Shown: positions 52,287 to 61,700, counted from the first letter of the stretch. The stretch is 64,000 nt of DNA from Sulfopaludibacter sp035606355 (GCA_035606355.1 DATNFO010000036.1:115181-179180); one strand, 5' to 3'. Numbers and translations: made by a program. The notes: generated by a model not told the origin, from the sequence alone.

Positions 52287-52745
52287 ATGCCTAAACAGGT
52301 TCTCACCGAAGAGATCATCCTAGCCGCCATTGACGGCCTAGCTGCACGCCGGGACAAGATAACTGACCAGATCGAAGAGCTGCGGGCCATGCTCCCCGGT
52401 AGCAAGACAGCCGGTTCCACTATCACCGGAGCCGCACCGAAGAAGCGCCACTTCTCACCTGAAGCAATCGAACGCATGAGGGCGGCACAACAGCGGAGAT
52501 GGGGTAAGGTCAAGGGCGAAGCGGCAGTGCCCTCCGCTACATCGGTACCAGCAAAGCGGAAAAGGAAGCTCTCTGCCGCTGGTCGGAAAGCGATTAGTGA
52601 GGCGGCGAAGAAGCGTTGGGCCGAAGCTAAAAAGGCGCAATCCCCCGCCGCAAAGAAGTCCGCACCGGTTCGGAAGAAGGCTGGCAGGAAAGCGGCAAAG
52701 AAGGCCCCGGCTGCGGCGGCATCTACGGCTCAAACTGCTGGATAA
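52287..52745 (+). CDS. small basic protein with RRW/SPEA motifs (family member 1)
   Basis: 152 aa. The N-terminal coiled-coil-like helix contains ARRDKITDQIEELRAML. Two copies of an (S)xEAxxRM..A.(Q/K)(R/K)RW motif follow: FSPEAIERMRAAQQRRW and LSAAGRKAISEAAKKRW. The tail is Lys/Ala-rich, histone H1-like. The motif resembles the DNA-binding NUMOD3 repeat of homing endonucleases. It is probably a nucleic-acid-binding protein; two relatives occur at 55.9 and 62.1-62.5 kb. Confidence 0.6.
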   Translation: MPKQVLTEEIILAAIDGLAARRDKITDQIEELRAMLPGSKTAGSTITGAAPKKRHFSPEAIERMRAAQQRRWGKVKGEAAVPSATSVPAKRKRKLSAAGRKAISEAAKKRWAEAKKAQSPAAKKSAPVRKKAGRKAAKKAPAAAASTAQTAG

Positions 52746-52768
52746 GCGAGACACTAGGGACGTGAGAA

Positions 52769-52792
52769 GACCCGGTAGCTCTTTACCGGGTC
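52769..52792. terminator. bidirectional terminator hairpin
   Basis: A perfect 9-bp stem GACCCGGTA/TACCGGGTC with a 6-nt loop, 24 bp after the stop of the basic protein gene and 8 bp beyond the stop of a possible minus-strand small gene. There is no long U-run, but placement between converging ends supports termination. Confidence 0.6.
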
Positions 52793-52800
52793 CTCGGTCA

Positions 52801-52881
52801 TCAGCGAAATCTCAATGAGAAGAATATCGCCGCAAACAGGAATCTTGCGATCCATGCGTCGAGTTCAAGAGTGATCTTCAT
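52801..52881 (-). CDS. possible 26-aa membrane peptide
   Basis: MKITLELDAWIARFLFAAIF plus six residues. It is preceded by AAGGGGAG, 6 bases upstream of the ATG, the strongest RBS of the region, and followed by the hairpin at 52769-52792. The single hydrophobic helix and short basic end fit a small membrane peptide or type I toxin-like peptide. There is no homology evidence. Confidence 0.35.
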   Translation of the reverse strand: MKITLELDAWIARFLFAAIFFSLRFR

Positions 52882-53228
52882 GGTTCTCCCCTTTCGGATG
52901 GTTTAGCGGAACTCCATCAGTGATGAAGGGCCGCTTGAAAATCCGAATGAGGTGTTGCAGGGCAAGTGAAGTATAACGGATCGCTAGGTTCTGTCAAGGT
53001 CGGTAGCTGGTCTCTGCGTCAGGCAGCGGGACTGGGGAGACCTCTGTCGTCGTGCCAGTGCTGCCTTCACCATTGCGTGCACGCACCCCAAGCACGCTGA
53101 AGCCCCATCGTTGCCAATCAGTGATTTACAATAAGCAGTCGCTCTTACACTAACCTGCCCGCCGCCAAATCGGGCAGGTGCGGATTCGCCGTCAATCCGT
53201 CGATTTCAGTTGCATAGGAGAACCCACC
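52882..53228. other. intergenic, no gene seen
   Basis: About 350 bp between the small minus-strand peptide and the lipoprotein gene. I see no coding frame with protein features, no long repeat and no clear RNA structure. A promoter for the lipoprotein gene presumably lies in the last 100 bp. Confidence 0.4.
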
Positions 53229-53930
53229 GTGAAACGCCTGACCGCAATCGTTGTAATGACCTTCATCTTGGGCGGATGCGGCCAAGACCCCCGGAAGGTC
53301 CAAATAACGGAGAAGAATCGGCACACCTTCATGCAAGACATCAAAGACATGAAGGGATTGACCGTCGAAGAGGTGCGCCTTCTCGTAGCACAACAAGTAT
53401 CCGATGGCATGAAGAAGTCATTCGGTGGAGAAGAGCGACAGATCATTGGAAAGACCGTAGGCGATCTTCTCATTGACTTGAAAAAGGACGCCGCCGAACA
53501 GGAGCACGAAGCAAAGAAACAGGAACGCCTTGCCGCCGAAGCTAAGGCGAAGGAAGATGCACGTTCGGCTGAATTACGGAAGGCCATCAACTTGACCGTC
53601 ATAGAGAAGGGCTTCGTGCATGTTGATTATGAAGACTACATTACGATTAAAGTTGCCTACGAAAATACGTCCGGGAAAGATATCAGAGCGTTCGAGGGTA
53701 AGGTTCAGTTTACGGACCTGTTTGGCAAAGAGATTTACGAATCCGGCCTGACGATCTCAGATCCAATCAAAGGGAGTGAAAAGAAAATCTGGCGGGGAAA
53801 CATCAGGTACAACCAATTCATCGACTCTCAGAAGAGCCTGCGGGTGACGGAGCTTTCGGACATGAAGGTTATCTGGAAGCCGTCAAATATTCTTTTTGTG
53901 GACGGGAGCCGAATCGGAGAACAGCCGTAA
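53229..53930 (+). CDS. lipoprotein with coiled coil
   Basis: 233 aa from GTG 53229, chosen for AGGAG 9 bases upstream and because it opens a lipoprotein signal (VKRLTAIVVMTFILGGCGQ, lipobox LGGC, lipidated Cys about 17). A long charged helix follows (KKDAAEQEHEAKKQERLAAE and on, about 85-125), then a beta-sandwich-like domain (VAYENTSGKDIRAFEGKVQF). This resembles DUF-type lipoproteins with an FxxLyCyst-like domain. The role is unknown. Confidence 0.72.
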   Translation: MKRLTAIVVMTFILGGCGQDPRKVQITEKNRHTFMQDIKDMKGLTVEEVRLLVAQQVSDGMKKSFGGEERQIIGKTVGDLLIDLKKDAAEQEHEAKKQERLAAEAKAKEDARSAELRKAINLTVIEKGFVHVDYEDYITIKVAYENTSGKDIRAFEGKVQFTDLFGKEIYESGLTISDPIKGSEKKIWRGNIRYNQFIDSQKSLRVTELSDMKVIWKPSNILFVDGSRIGEQP

Positions 53931-54018
53931 AGGGTAGTGCCTGCGATCCGCCAATCAGGGTTCCCGCCCGTGCTACACAGGAATTTCTCGATTCGTTTGC
54001 TGCCGTCGTAGACTGAAC

Positions 54019-54609
54019 CTACCGCCGATGGCGCACAGGCCACCGCATCCGTGATAGCTTCCGGTTCACCGCCGCCATGTCGAACTCCTCCGCATGGACA
54101 GCTTTCCCCGCCCACTGCCGGTAGTGCTCGAATTCCTCGTGTTTCGGATCGAACACAGCATCCAAGAACTCCTGATACCCGTGCGGCCCACCCACGTCTT
54201 CCGGGGGACATCGGCGTTCACCAGCGATGCAGACCGGGCGCTTGGAGTCCGAGGCGACGGGCTGCACATTCTCCAAGACCACCTCATGGGTCCAGTCGTC
54301 TCCGAAATCATACGTGTATCGGAAGGACTCGCCAATGGCCTTCAGCACGTCGCAAACCCGAACGTCACCTTCCTCGTTTAGTTCCAGATCCCCAAACTCG
54401 TCCCATTCAGGCACGCCCCAGTTCACGTCATCTTTCTGGAACATGTGCAGGTGGCTGTCGGTCCAGCCCATCACGACTTGTAGGGCGCTGTGCAAACAGC
54501 AGAGTTTCATATCGCCGGGAACTCGAAAGCGCCGCCAAATCGGAGGAGCAATGTCCATGAGCGTGACCTTGAGTTCGTATATTGGCGATGGTGCCTTGGC
54601 CTTGGGCAT
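54019..54609 (-). CDS. plasmid pRiA4b ORF-3-like protein
   Basis: 196 aa from ATG 54609 (MPKAKAPSPIYELKVTL). It has the family's blocks: PPIWRRFRVPGDMKL, LHSALQVVMGWTDSHLHMF, YTYDFGDDWTHEVVLE, CIAGERRCPPEDVGGPHGY and FDMAAVNRKL. PRiA4b_ORF3 proteins are common in plasmids and integrated elements; their function is unknown. The longer open frame runs into another gene on the opposite strand. Confidence 0.88.
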   Translation of the reverse strand: MPKAKAPSPIYELKVTLMDIAPPIWRRFRVPGDMKLCCLHSALQVVMGWTDSHLHMFQKDDVNWGVPEWDEFGDLELNEEGDVRVCDVLKAIGESFRYTYDFGDDWTHEVVLENVQPVASDSKRPVCIAGERRCPPEDVGGPHGYQEFLDAVFDPKHEEFEHYRQWAGKAVHAEEFDMAAVNRKLSRMRWPVRHRR

Positions 54610-54711
54610 CAGCCATATTGTCCGACAGGACAGCCGATCCGGGCATCCGTGCGAGAGCGCCGGTTTCGATGTCACCATTTTCGGTTGCTTAGTGGTACGC
54701 TCTTTGAAACT

Positions 54712-55575
54712 ATGCCAGATACGACTGGAAACCCCATACCGAACTCGGTTCGGATTGGGATGACATTCTTGCCGGGTGATGAAGAAGAGCCGTTCTCCCG
54801 CAGTGATGCGCCCCAAGCATTTTGGGAATACGTGCGGCGGCACGGTAGGAACGGCGGTTTCGATAACGAGAACATCCGGGCGCTTGAGCAACGAGTCGAG
54901 CAGCGATTCGGGCGTTATCTTCGAGACGTGCTGATAACGGCTTTTAGAAGCGGTACTGAGTATCAATATCGCCGTCGTCCCCCGTTTCCGGTGGAGTTCT
55001 ACGTCGAACGGGGGGGAGCAACGACAGCACCAGCATTTGCTTTTCAGGTCGCCGGGTTCCGATACGGTAGCCTCACGCTCGATATCGACGTTGCCGGTCT
55101 TAAAGGCTTGAGCGAGTTCTTCGACAAGAATGTCGAATTATTCCAAGTTGTGCTATGCCAGTATGCCCCGACCGCCTTGGCGATGGCTGTTAGCGGCAAC
55201 GGCGGTGGGGGGATAGACGGTCTCGGATGCAAGCTCAAGTTCCCGCCCGAATTGGCGACGGCGTTCAACGATGCGACCGCAGCCGGGAATCCGTCGCATA
55301 CGCTGACCGCCGCTCCTGCGTCCACGCCGAAGAAGCTGGAGTCGCTGAACTGGGCGTGGATCGTGTCCAACACGTCCCTCGTGCTTCCTGTGCTTCTCGC
55401 CCTGTTGGTCATCTATTTCGCCTTCGTCGGGCTTGACCGTGAACGGGATCGCCTGTCACAAGGGCTGACTTCGCTGGCGGATAAGCAAACGGAGGTGCTG
55501 AAGCTTCTCGCTACGACGGTCCAGCAGAAGACGGCGGCAACGGAAGCTCAGAAATCGAATTCAGCGACGAAATAG
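54712..55575 (+). CDS. hypothetical single-pass membrane protein
   Basis: 287 aa from ATG 54712, chosen because the earlier part of the frame is antisense to the PRiA4b-like gene. A soluble N-terminal part contains VEFYVERGGAT and a Gly/Pro-rich linker. One membrane helix (about 222-242, TSLVLPVLLALLVIYFAFVG) precedes a C-terminal coiled coil (RDRLSQGLTSLADKQTEVLK). No family is recognised. Confidence 0.6.
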   Translation: MPDTTGNPIPNSVRIGMTFLPGDEEEPFSRSDAPQAFWEYVRRHGRNGGFDNENIRALEQRVEQRFGRYLRDVLITAFRSGTEYQYRRRPPFPVEFYVERGGATTAPAFAFQVAGFRYGSLTLDIDVAGLKGLSEFFDKNVELFQVVLCQYAPTALAMAVSGNGGGGIDGLGCKLKFPPELATAFNDATAAGNPSHTLTAAPASTPKKLESLNWAWIVSNTSLVLPVLLALLVIYFAFVGLDRERDRLSQGLTSLADKQTEVLKLLATTVQQKTAATEAQKSNSATK

Positions 55576-55588
55576 ACCCCTGTATCCT

Positions 55589-55816
55589 TCATGCGGCTAT
55601 TGGAACTGGTTTCTCACTGGGAGAAGGCTTTCCGGCAATCTCCAAGACAAGAGGAATTGTGGTCAGCGCACCGAGACCGAAAAACGTCCATCCCGCAGCT
55701 TTTCTTTGATCCTTATTGAGCCGGTCGGACACGAGTAGCCCGATGCCAATGCCAAGAGCCACACGGGTTCCGACGAGTAAAACGAGTTCGGGGATTGTTA
55801 GGGTTTTCTCTTTCAT
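55589..55816 (-). CDS. small membrane protein
   Basis: 75 aa from ATG 55816 (MKEKTLTIPELVLLVGTRV), preferred over the longer frame. Two hydrophobic helices (RVALGIGIGLLVSDRL, WTFFGLGALTTIPLVLEIA) flank a short basic loop NKDQRKAAG. I recognise the loop pattern from small membrane proteins in Acidobacteria but no function. Confidence 0.55.
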   Translation of the reverse strand: MKEKTLTIPELVLLVGTRVALGIGIGLLVSDRLNKDQRKAAGWTFFGLGALTTIPLVLEIAGKPSPSEKPVPIAA

Positions 55817-55925
55817 GTACGACCAGCGTGCAAACTGTCCTCCACCGGCAGTGTGCATCGTCGTGATTCGTCTCGAAGCTCACGCCTGAACCTCACCCGA
55901 AGCCGACTGTGCTACATCCTAACCC

Positions 55926-56099
55926 GTGCCGATACTAGGTACCGGCGCACGGCAAGCGTACCACGCCCAGACCGGCAAGGCTGCAAAGAAGGCCACCGGC
56001 AAACGGAAGGTATCGCCCGAAGCACGAGCGGAGTTGGCGGCGAATCTGGCGAAGGCACGGGCGGCTCGTGCGGCGAAACGAGCGTCGGCGGGAAGTTGA
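55926..56099 (+). pseudogene. basic SPEAR-motif protein, truncated copy (family member 2)
   Basis: 57 codons from GTG 55926. It contains AYHAQTGKAAKKATGKRKVS and then PEARAELAANLAKARAARAAK. This is nearly identical in plan to the C-terminal half of the gene at 62116-62466 (AYHAQTGDPAPQKGTANRKL, then SPEAKAKLAANLAKARAAKAAK). The coiled-coil N-terminal half is absent, so it is probably a decayed copy, though the fragment could still be translated. Confidence 0.55.
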
Positions 56100-56411
56100 T
56101 TACGATGCGAGATCCAGCGTAAGCCGCCGCCCCTGAAGATGTTTGACTTCATTTAAGCGCTGTCGAACGCCTTCAATTTCCGACTGAAGCGTGCGCTGCG
56201 ATTCGCTGGACAGGTCCGCTTCAGAAAACAACCTAACCAAACTCAAATACTCTAGCTCCCCATCGGCAAGAAATCGTTCGGCATCGGGCATCCGAAGCTC
56301 GTACCTTGCTTCCGCAACGCTGGCGAATGTCAGGCAGCTTTCGATTTTGAGCCACACGTAATCGGTGCGGAGCCGTCGCATGTCGGGATCAACGAGATGG
56401 CTTTGCTCCAT
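56100..56411 (-). CDS. small helical hypothetical protein
   Basis: 103 aa from ATG 56411 (MEQSHLVDPDMRRLRTDYVW). It is all-helical with an alternating charged pattern (ADGELEYLSLVRLFSEADLS...). A typical one-helix-bundle protein with no recognised family. It lies immediately next to the truncated SPEAR copy on the opposite strand. Confidence 0.5.
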   Translation of the reverse strand: MEQSHLVDPDMRRLRTDYVWLKIESCLTFASVAEARYELRMPDAERFLADGELEYLSLVRLFSEADLSSESQRTLQSEIEGVRQRLNEVKHLQGRRLTLDLAS

Positions 56412-56542
56412 ACCACTATTCCAAAAAACGGACGAGATGAGCAACCTCATCGGCGTGCGTATGCAGGCACGTCCTTACGTCCACTTCGCTTTGTGTGGCT
56501 GTGGGAGATAGCTTCGCCGGAAATACGTGCTTTCCGTAAAGA

Positions 56543-57040
56543 TCACGCAACACGGCGACTAGCGGGCTGATGGGACATCGAACTCGGTGCATTCGGATTT
56601 GCTCCTTCGTCCACGCCAATGCCGAGACGGTCTACAAGTTCCCCGCCAAGCCACCCGGTGACGGCTCCGAGCAAGACTCCGAGAACCGACAGCGCAATAG
56701 CTCCCGATCCGGGGTCTGCTGGCGCAGGCAGTCGGACAAACCAACTGCCGATGAACAGAAGGACAACGACCACATTGCCGATACCGTGCCACGCTCCAAT
56801 CGCCTTCGCACGGGTGCCACTCGGTATCGCCAGCCAATCGACCAACCCAAAGACGGCGGCGAGAAGACCGCCGATGACCCCGGCTCCGATCATATACTCG
56901 GCAGCCAAGCTCCACGTGCCGTTGCCGGTCCCAAGCCTAATGAAGTCGAAGATCAGCGATGTAATCAGAAGCCCCAACGGAAACACCACCAACATTGGAT
57001 GGATGGGGTGTCCGAGGAATTTGACGCCATGTCTACGCAT
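56543..57040 (-). CDS. DUF2231 membrane protein
   Basis: 165 aa with four hydrophobic helices. The N-terminus MRRHGVKFLGHPIHPMLVVFP carries the HPIHP motif that defines DUF2231, and WHGIGNVVVV gives another conserved His. These His residues suggest haem or metal contact. It lies upstream of a cytochrome c gene on the same strand, fitting a redox role. Confidence 0.82.
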   Translation of the reverse strand: MRRHGVKFLGHPIHPMLVVFPLGLLITSLIFDFIRLGTGNGTWSLAAEYMIGAGVIGGLLAAVFGLVDWLAIPSGTRAKAIGAWHGIGNVVVVLLFIGSWFVRLPAPADPGSGAIALSVLGVLLGAVTGWLGGELVDRLGIGVDEGANPNAPSSMSHQPASRRVA

Positions 57041-57187
57041 ACAACCACCTTCCGACTGGTTCGGAGTTACCAGCGCCAGCCATCTTGTGGAACTTGCATT
57101 TCCGGTGCCAAGGCATCGCTGATCGCAGGCCCGCTCACGTTTTTGTGCAATGATTCACCGGAACCGGGTACGCCTATGATTTTCGGA

Positions 57188-57565
57188 TCATGGCGTCGGC
57201 GGGCATGAATTCTTGAGGAATTCGATGATCTGCCACCGTTGCGCTTCGGGCAGATGGGCGAAAGATGGCATCCCCCGACCGAGAGAGCCGTTCGTAAGGA
57301 CCCAGAAGAGGCTCCCCGGAGCGGCGCTACGCACGTCTGGTCGGTTGAGCGGTGGAGCATTACGCCTGCCTTCCCGCTTGTCGCCGTGACATGAAGCGCA
57401 TTCACGGTCATACAGCTTCGCCCCGGCACGTTGAGCGCTCACGTCGGTCTCAAACGGATTCTTGCGACGGGCAGCTTTGGCTGGTGCGCTCTGAATCAGG
57501 TTCCCGGCAAGAGAAGTTGCCCACGTGAGACCGGCGACGAAGACCGCAACAGAAAGTCTTTTCAT
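57188..57565 (-). CDS. periplasmic class I cytochrome c
   Basis: 125 aa with a signal peptide (about 1-20). The haem motif is CASCH in LYDRECASCHGDKREG (about 55-59), and the axial Met is in GRGMPSFAHLP. It is a mono-haem carrier. It overlaps the upstream barrel gene by 4 bp, so the two are co-translated. Confidence 0.88.
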   Translation of the reverse strand: MKRLSVAVFVAGLTWATSLAGNLIQSAPAKAARRKNPFETDVSAQRAGAKLYDRECASCHGDKREGRRNAPPLNRPDVRSAAPGSLFWVLTNGSLGRGMPSFAHLPEAQRWQIIEFLKNSCPPTP

Positions 57566-58497
57566 CTCCGACCTCCAAAGAGGTTCCGGGCCAATCGTCC
57601 GAATTGGGCGACTTCGTAGCTCACGCCAAACCGAAGTAAATACCCTGTGCTGTTTTCAGTGACGCCAAATCCCGGCGAGATTTTGAACGTTGTCGTTCCG
57701 TTCGCCAGAGTCCATGCGACGGTGGGCGCAATGTAATGGGATGTTCCCCGAATGCCGAAGTGCTCGTGGGTTCCCAAGCCGCCGTACATCTCCACGCCGA
57801 CTTGAAAGTTCTCGGCACACAGGTTGCATCGTTCCGGTCTCGCCGCCAGCGCAAGCGGACGGCTGACGCCCACTGCGTAGCCGAACTCGAACGGCTCGTG
57901 CTTCACGTTCTTTTCCGCAATAAAGTTTTCGGCAATTGTCCAGCCCTTGTAATAGCTGCCGAGAATGAGTTTCGCTTCGATCTCCCGCTTCTTCTCGAAC
58001 CGAGCGTCGGCGTTCGGTTCCGTCAGGTCATCGTTGCCATCGTGGTTAACGACTTCGAGCAAACTCTTATCGGCACCATTGATGTTCTCGAATTCGATGT
58101 ACAACATTGGGTTGATCCAGTGCTCACGTGGCAACAGACGGAACCGGTTCTCCCAACGGTAGCCCGTGAACAGCGTGCCCTGACCACGAGTGGTTTGGCC
58201 GTCAAGGTAAAGCTCGGTGGTCCACCACCCTTTCACGCCGTATTCGAGTTCGGCGGTCGTGCCGACAAAACGGTATCCGCCAGTCGGTCTGCCGACCACA
58301 TTCTTCGTCCCGAACTCCAAATTGCCGGGTTCTTCCATTTGGTGGGTGTACGTGACGAAGAATGGTCCTTCACCACCCCATGCGGAAGAGGCAGTGGCGA
58401 ACGCCATGACGATCAAAAGTGACCGCCACGCAATTCGCCATCGCTTGACGATCCGTCGTGGAACAAATGTACCGCTATCGCACTCTGCGATTTTCAT
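57562..58497 (-). CDS. outer-membrane beta-barrel protein
   Basis: 311 aa with a long signal region (about 1-42, ending SSAWG). The body alternates strands typical of barrels (FFVTYTHQMEEPGNLEFGTK; YRWENRFRLLP) and includes a CNLC pair at about 227-230. It is coupled to a cytochrome c gene. The metal-operon barrel at 29-30 kb has the same kind of neighbourhood but no visible sequence match. The function is unknown; an outer-membrane redox or metal role is inferred. Confidence 0.68.
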   Translation of the reverse strand: MKIAECDSGTFVPRRIVKRWRIAWRSLLIVMAFATASSAWGGEGPFFVTYTHQMEEPGNLEFGTKNVVGRPTGGYRFVGTTAELEYGVKGWWTTELYLDGQTTRGQGTLFTGYRWENRFRLLPREHWINPMLYIEFENINGADKSLLEVVNHDGNDDLTEPNADARFEKKREIEAKLILGSYYKGWTIAENFIAEKNVKHEPFEFGYAVGVSRPLALAARPERCNLCAENFQVGVEMYGGLGTHEHFGIRGTSHYIAPTVAWTLANGTTTFKISPGFGVTENSTGYLLRFGVSYEVAQFGRLARNLFGGRR

Positions 58498-59117
58498 TTA
58501 CCATTCCCCGTTGTTATTGACAGCAAGTTGCACCAACTACACGCTTGTTTACGATGATTTCAACTCAAGTTGCAACTCAGTGTCAACTAAAAACAGCGAA
58601 ACGTTGGTTGACGGAGCCGAGATGTCAGGTATTGGCGTTGAACAGCGACGATTGGCATGGCAGGCGGAATCTGCACACACGAGCACAGGGGATAGCAGCG
58701 ATGCGGGTTTTCGGGTCCGGGCTTAATGAGCGCCCCAGATCGTGGAACGTTCTCGTTGAAAGTGGCTCGGATGTACGTGCGTATAGATGGTTCGTCGTCC
58801 ACCAAAAGGCAGATCCACTCAGACATGGCCCGATAAACGGAGTTTCCTTGATCGAACAAGATCGTAACCGATTCACTCTGCAACCCCAAGTCCGTGAATA
58901 GGCCGACTTGCGGAGCAAGGTGCTCCGACCGATACTGGCGAACATGGGTGACGGCCACCGGCTGGAAGCGGGCCGTCGAATTCGCCGCCGCTCATCGCTT
59001 CGGACCACGACATGATCTGGAACCGGACATCGGTAGCAGCGATGCTCGTGTGGGAGCCGATGTGGGTCGGATGACGGCTCCGGGATACCGGAACCGTCAT
59101 TCCGATTTTCCACAGGT
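58498..59117. other. intergenic region with decayed signalling gene
   Basis: About 620 bp between the barrel gene and the TonB receptor. It holds the response-regulator fragment at 58740-58826; no other convincing gene. At 58519-58590 there are several TTGCA/TGCAA half-sites (GTTGCAC, GTTGCAACTC), which may be operators for the barrel/cytochrome genes. Confidence 0.4.
58740..58826 (-). pseudogene. response-regulator receiver fragment
   Basis: From ATG 58826 the frame reads MSEWICLLVDDEPSIRTYIR, the beta1-alpha1 part of a CheY-like receiver with the acidic DDE pocket, and then loses similarity after about 28 residues. The phospho-acceptor Asp is absent. A short remnant of a two-component regulator gene. 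Confidence 0.6.
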
Positions 59118-61700
59118 CTAGAAAACGACGCCCACTGCGGCCTGATACGTCCTCGGAGCCACGAAGTGTGTGCCGCTAAACGTGGACAGGAAGTTGTAGA
59201 GCGCCACGTTGTTCGTCAGGTTGACAACCGTGAACCGCAGCGTCATTCGAGTGCGATCCGTTTTCAACAGGTTCTCGGTGCCGACCGCCAGATCGAACAA
59301 ATGACGTGCGGCAATCCGGGGCGGATTATGATCCGGGTCGAAACTGCCGGGAGCCGGGATGATGAGCCGAGTAGCCCCGAAATTCGGGGACGTGCATTCG
59401 CTGATCCCGGTACTCACCGTCGCTCTCTGCCCGCCGCAAAAAAATCCGATTGCCGCTTGTTGTGCGGGCGTCAGAGCGACTGCGGAATCGAGATCGGGAA
59501 CGGACCCGGCCACGAGTCCGCTGTCGTATCGCCACGTGAACCCAAACCACGGCCCGTTCTTCTTCATCTCGTACCGCATTTGCGTAGTCTGCTGGAACGC
59601 TTGATCGTGGTCGATTCGGAAGACCCCCGTATCGAGTGGAGAGTTGAAGATCAGCCCGCCGTTGGACGGGCCAAAGTATCGGGACCGGGTGTGACCCATC
59701 GTCGTCACGACCTGAACGCCGTGGATGTTCGGAGTGCTCAGTCGAACGGACACGCCGTCAATCTTCGACTTCCGCCACGAGATTGGGAACTGGATCGGCG
59801 TGTTCAAGAGCGTCCCGAAGTCGAAAGCGTTATCCGTGAACTTCCAGAAGTAGTCGGCGTCAACGACTAGAAACTTGCCGATGCTTTGTTCCACCCCCGT
59901 GTTGTATTGATTTCGGTGTCCGGGCTGAATCGGTTGACTTCCGAATGCACCAAACACGTTCGTGGCAAGCCCACCTTCTCCCGTAGAACTCGATAACACC
60001 AAGTTCTCGTTGTACGGAGTCTCGAACGTGCGAGAGTATGAAGCTCGGATGACAGTCCCGGTCGGCTTGACGTGATAGGAGAATCCGACCCGTGGTTGAA
60101 CTCCCGTGGCCGACGTGAGGCCATCGTAACGGTCTATTCTCAAGCCACCGCTCAGAATCAGATTCCCAATCGTGACTGAATCCTGCACGTAGACGGCGAA
60201 CTCGTTGATGTTCGCTTTCCCGTTGAACTGAAACAGCCTTCCTCCACGAGTCAGGTCATACGGAATTAGGCCGGGATTCAGATCAGGGTTCGGCGTCAAG
60301 CCGACTCCAGCACATCGGTTCGGGTCGGTGATGTTGGGCAACCCTGCCGGGTCGCCATTCGCACCGACGCAAACCGCATTGAATGTCGGATCGGTAATGC
60401 CGAGACCGAAGCTCTCTGCCAACCGTGTCTGCATCAGTTGTGTGCCAATCTTCAGGTTGTGCTTCCCGGCTGAATACGACACGTCCGACTTCACCCCAAA
60501 GTTCGTCAGACGCCGGTCCTGCGACAGCGTTGCAGGCGTATCTGCAAACGGATCGGCGCTTGGATAGTAGTTCACCCGGTCTCGTCTGAGGAACGCATTC
60601 ACGCTGAAAAGCGTGTGAGCGTTGAACGTGTGCTGATAGCCCGGTGCGATGTTGTACGTGAGAACTCGCTGCCTCTGATCTTGGTCGGGTTGGTCATACG
60701 TATTCGGCACCTGAAACCAATTTCGAGCGCCGAACAGGTTCAGGTGAAACGAATCGTTGCCGGTCGGCTGGTAATCGAAGCGATCAAAGATGGTGCCATT
60801 GTTGCCGATAGCATGAATGGGCTGGAATTCCGGTGTGTCAAGAAAGCGCCCGGAGCGGACGCTGTTCAACACCAAGAAGTTTCCTACCTTCGAGCCGCCA
60901 AACCCAAGACTCGCTTCTTCTGAGACCGTTCCGAACGTACCGTACTGTGCGGTGAAGCTGCCGAAGGGCTTCTGCCCGATCCCGGATCGGGTCTGGGCAT
61001 TCACCACGAGACTGGTCTTGTCTCCGTACTCGGCACTCGGCGCACCCGTAATCAGTTCCATAGACTGTAGGGCGTTCAATGGGATCTGGGTTGAAAACTG
61101 TTTGCTCTGCTGATCGCTGATCGGCTGTCCGTCAATTGAATAGGTGGTCTGGGCGTGATCGCCAAGGGGGTGGAAGAATCCGTTGGAATCCGCCGCCACG
61201 CCGGGGCTACTCAAAATGATCGCATCACTGAGAGACGATCCGGGAGAGAGCGTCGGCAATTTGGCAAACGCCGCCCGGTCGATGTCGCTGTGGGCGTAGG
61301 GCACGTTTTCCAGCATGTGTTCACCGGCAGCTTCGACGGTGACTGTGGTGTTCTCGCCTGCAAGGGCAAGCGGTACCTTCACTGTGATCGGAACCGATGT
61401 GCGGACTGCGAGATCCTGTGAGAACGCCGAAAAGCCCGCAGCGGTCACCGCAAGGTGGTATGGATTCGGAGGGACGTTGGAGAATTTGAACCCGCCTGTC
61501 GTATCGGTCTTGATCTGCTGTTTATAGCCGGTGATCGTGTTGCTGATTTCCACCTGTGCGTTTGCCACCGCTGCACCGGACGGATCTACTACGGTGCCTT
61601 CTACGGTTCCTGCGCCGCCCAATGATTGAGCCGAAGCGAAACTGAAACCGCCCACGCTGAATACACTTATGACGTAAAGAGCAATTCTGCAAACCTGCAT
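59118..61700 (-). CDS. TonB-dependent receptor, Oar-like
   Basis: 860 aa from ATG 61700, chosen for AGGAG 8 bases upstream. A signal peptide (ends SFASAQ) is followed by a carboxypeptidase-regulatory/CarboxypepD_reg domain (GTVEGTVVDPSGAAVANAQVE, about 30-115), a plug domain (SIDGQPISDQQSKQFSTQIP region) and a 22-strand-type barrel to a C-terminal aromatic (AAVGVVF). Such receptors import metal chelates or large substrates with TonB energy. In the same orientation as the Cys/His-rich gene upstream and the cytochrome/barrel genes downstream. Confidence 0.9.
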   Translation of the reverse strand: MQVCRIALYVISVFSVGGFSFASAQSLGGAGTVEGTVVDPSGAAVANAQVEISNTITGYKQQIKTDTTGGFKFSNVPPNPYHLAVTAAGFSAFSQDLAVRTSVPITVKVPLALAGENTTVTVEAAGEHMLENVPYAHSDIDRAAFAKLPTLSPGSSLSDAIILSSPGVAADSNGFFHPLGDHAQTTYSIDGQPISDQQSKQFSTQIPLNALQSMELITGAPSAEYGDKTSLVVNAQTRSGIGQKPFGSFTAQYGTFGTVSEEASLGFGGSKVGNFLVLNSVRSGRFLDTPEFQPIHAIGNNGTIFDRFDYQPTGNDSFHLNLFGARNWFQVPNTYDQPDQDQRQRVLTYNIAPGYQHTFNAHTLFSVNAFLRRDRVNYYPSADPFADTPATLSQDRRLTNFGVKSDVSYSAGKHNLKIGTQLMQTRLAESFGLGITDPTFNAVCVGANGDPAGLPNITDPNRCAGVGLTPNPDLNPGLIPYDLTRGGRLFQFNGKANINEFAVYVQDSVTIGNLILSGGLRIDRYDGLTSATGVQPRVGFSYHVKPTGTVIRASYSRTFETPYNENLVLSSSTGEGGLATNVFGAFGSQPIQPGHRNQYNTGVEQSIGKFLVVDADYFWKFTDNAFDFGTLLNTPIQFPISWRKSKIDGVSVRLSTPNIHGVQVVTTMGHTRSRYFGPSNGGLIFNSPLDTGVFRIDHDQAFQQTTQMRYEMKKNGPWFGFTWRYDSGLVAGSVPDLDSAVALTPAQQAAIGFFCGGQRATVSTGISECTSPNFGATRLIIPAPGSFDPDHNPPRIAARHLFDLAVGTENLLKTDRTRMTLRFTVVNLTNNVALYNFLSTFSGTHFVAPRTYQAAVGVVF

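Noticed and set aside
56416..56619. 67-aa minus-strand frame ending HTHADEVAHLVRFLE, similar to the C-terminal helix of class V aminotransferases
   Set aside because: It overlaps the DUF2231 gene by 77 bp and is only a short tail. It could be a remnant, but the evidence is too weak to annotate.
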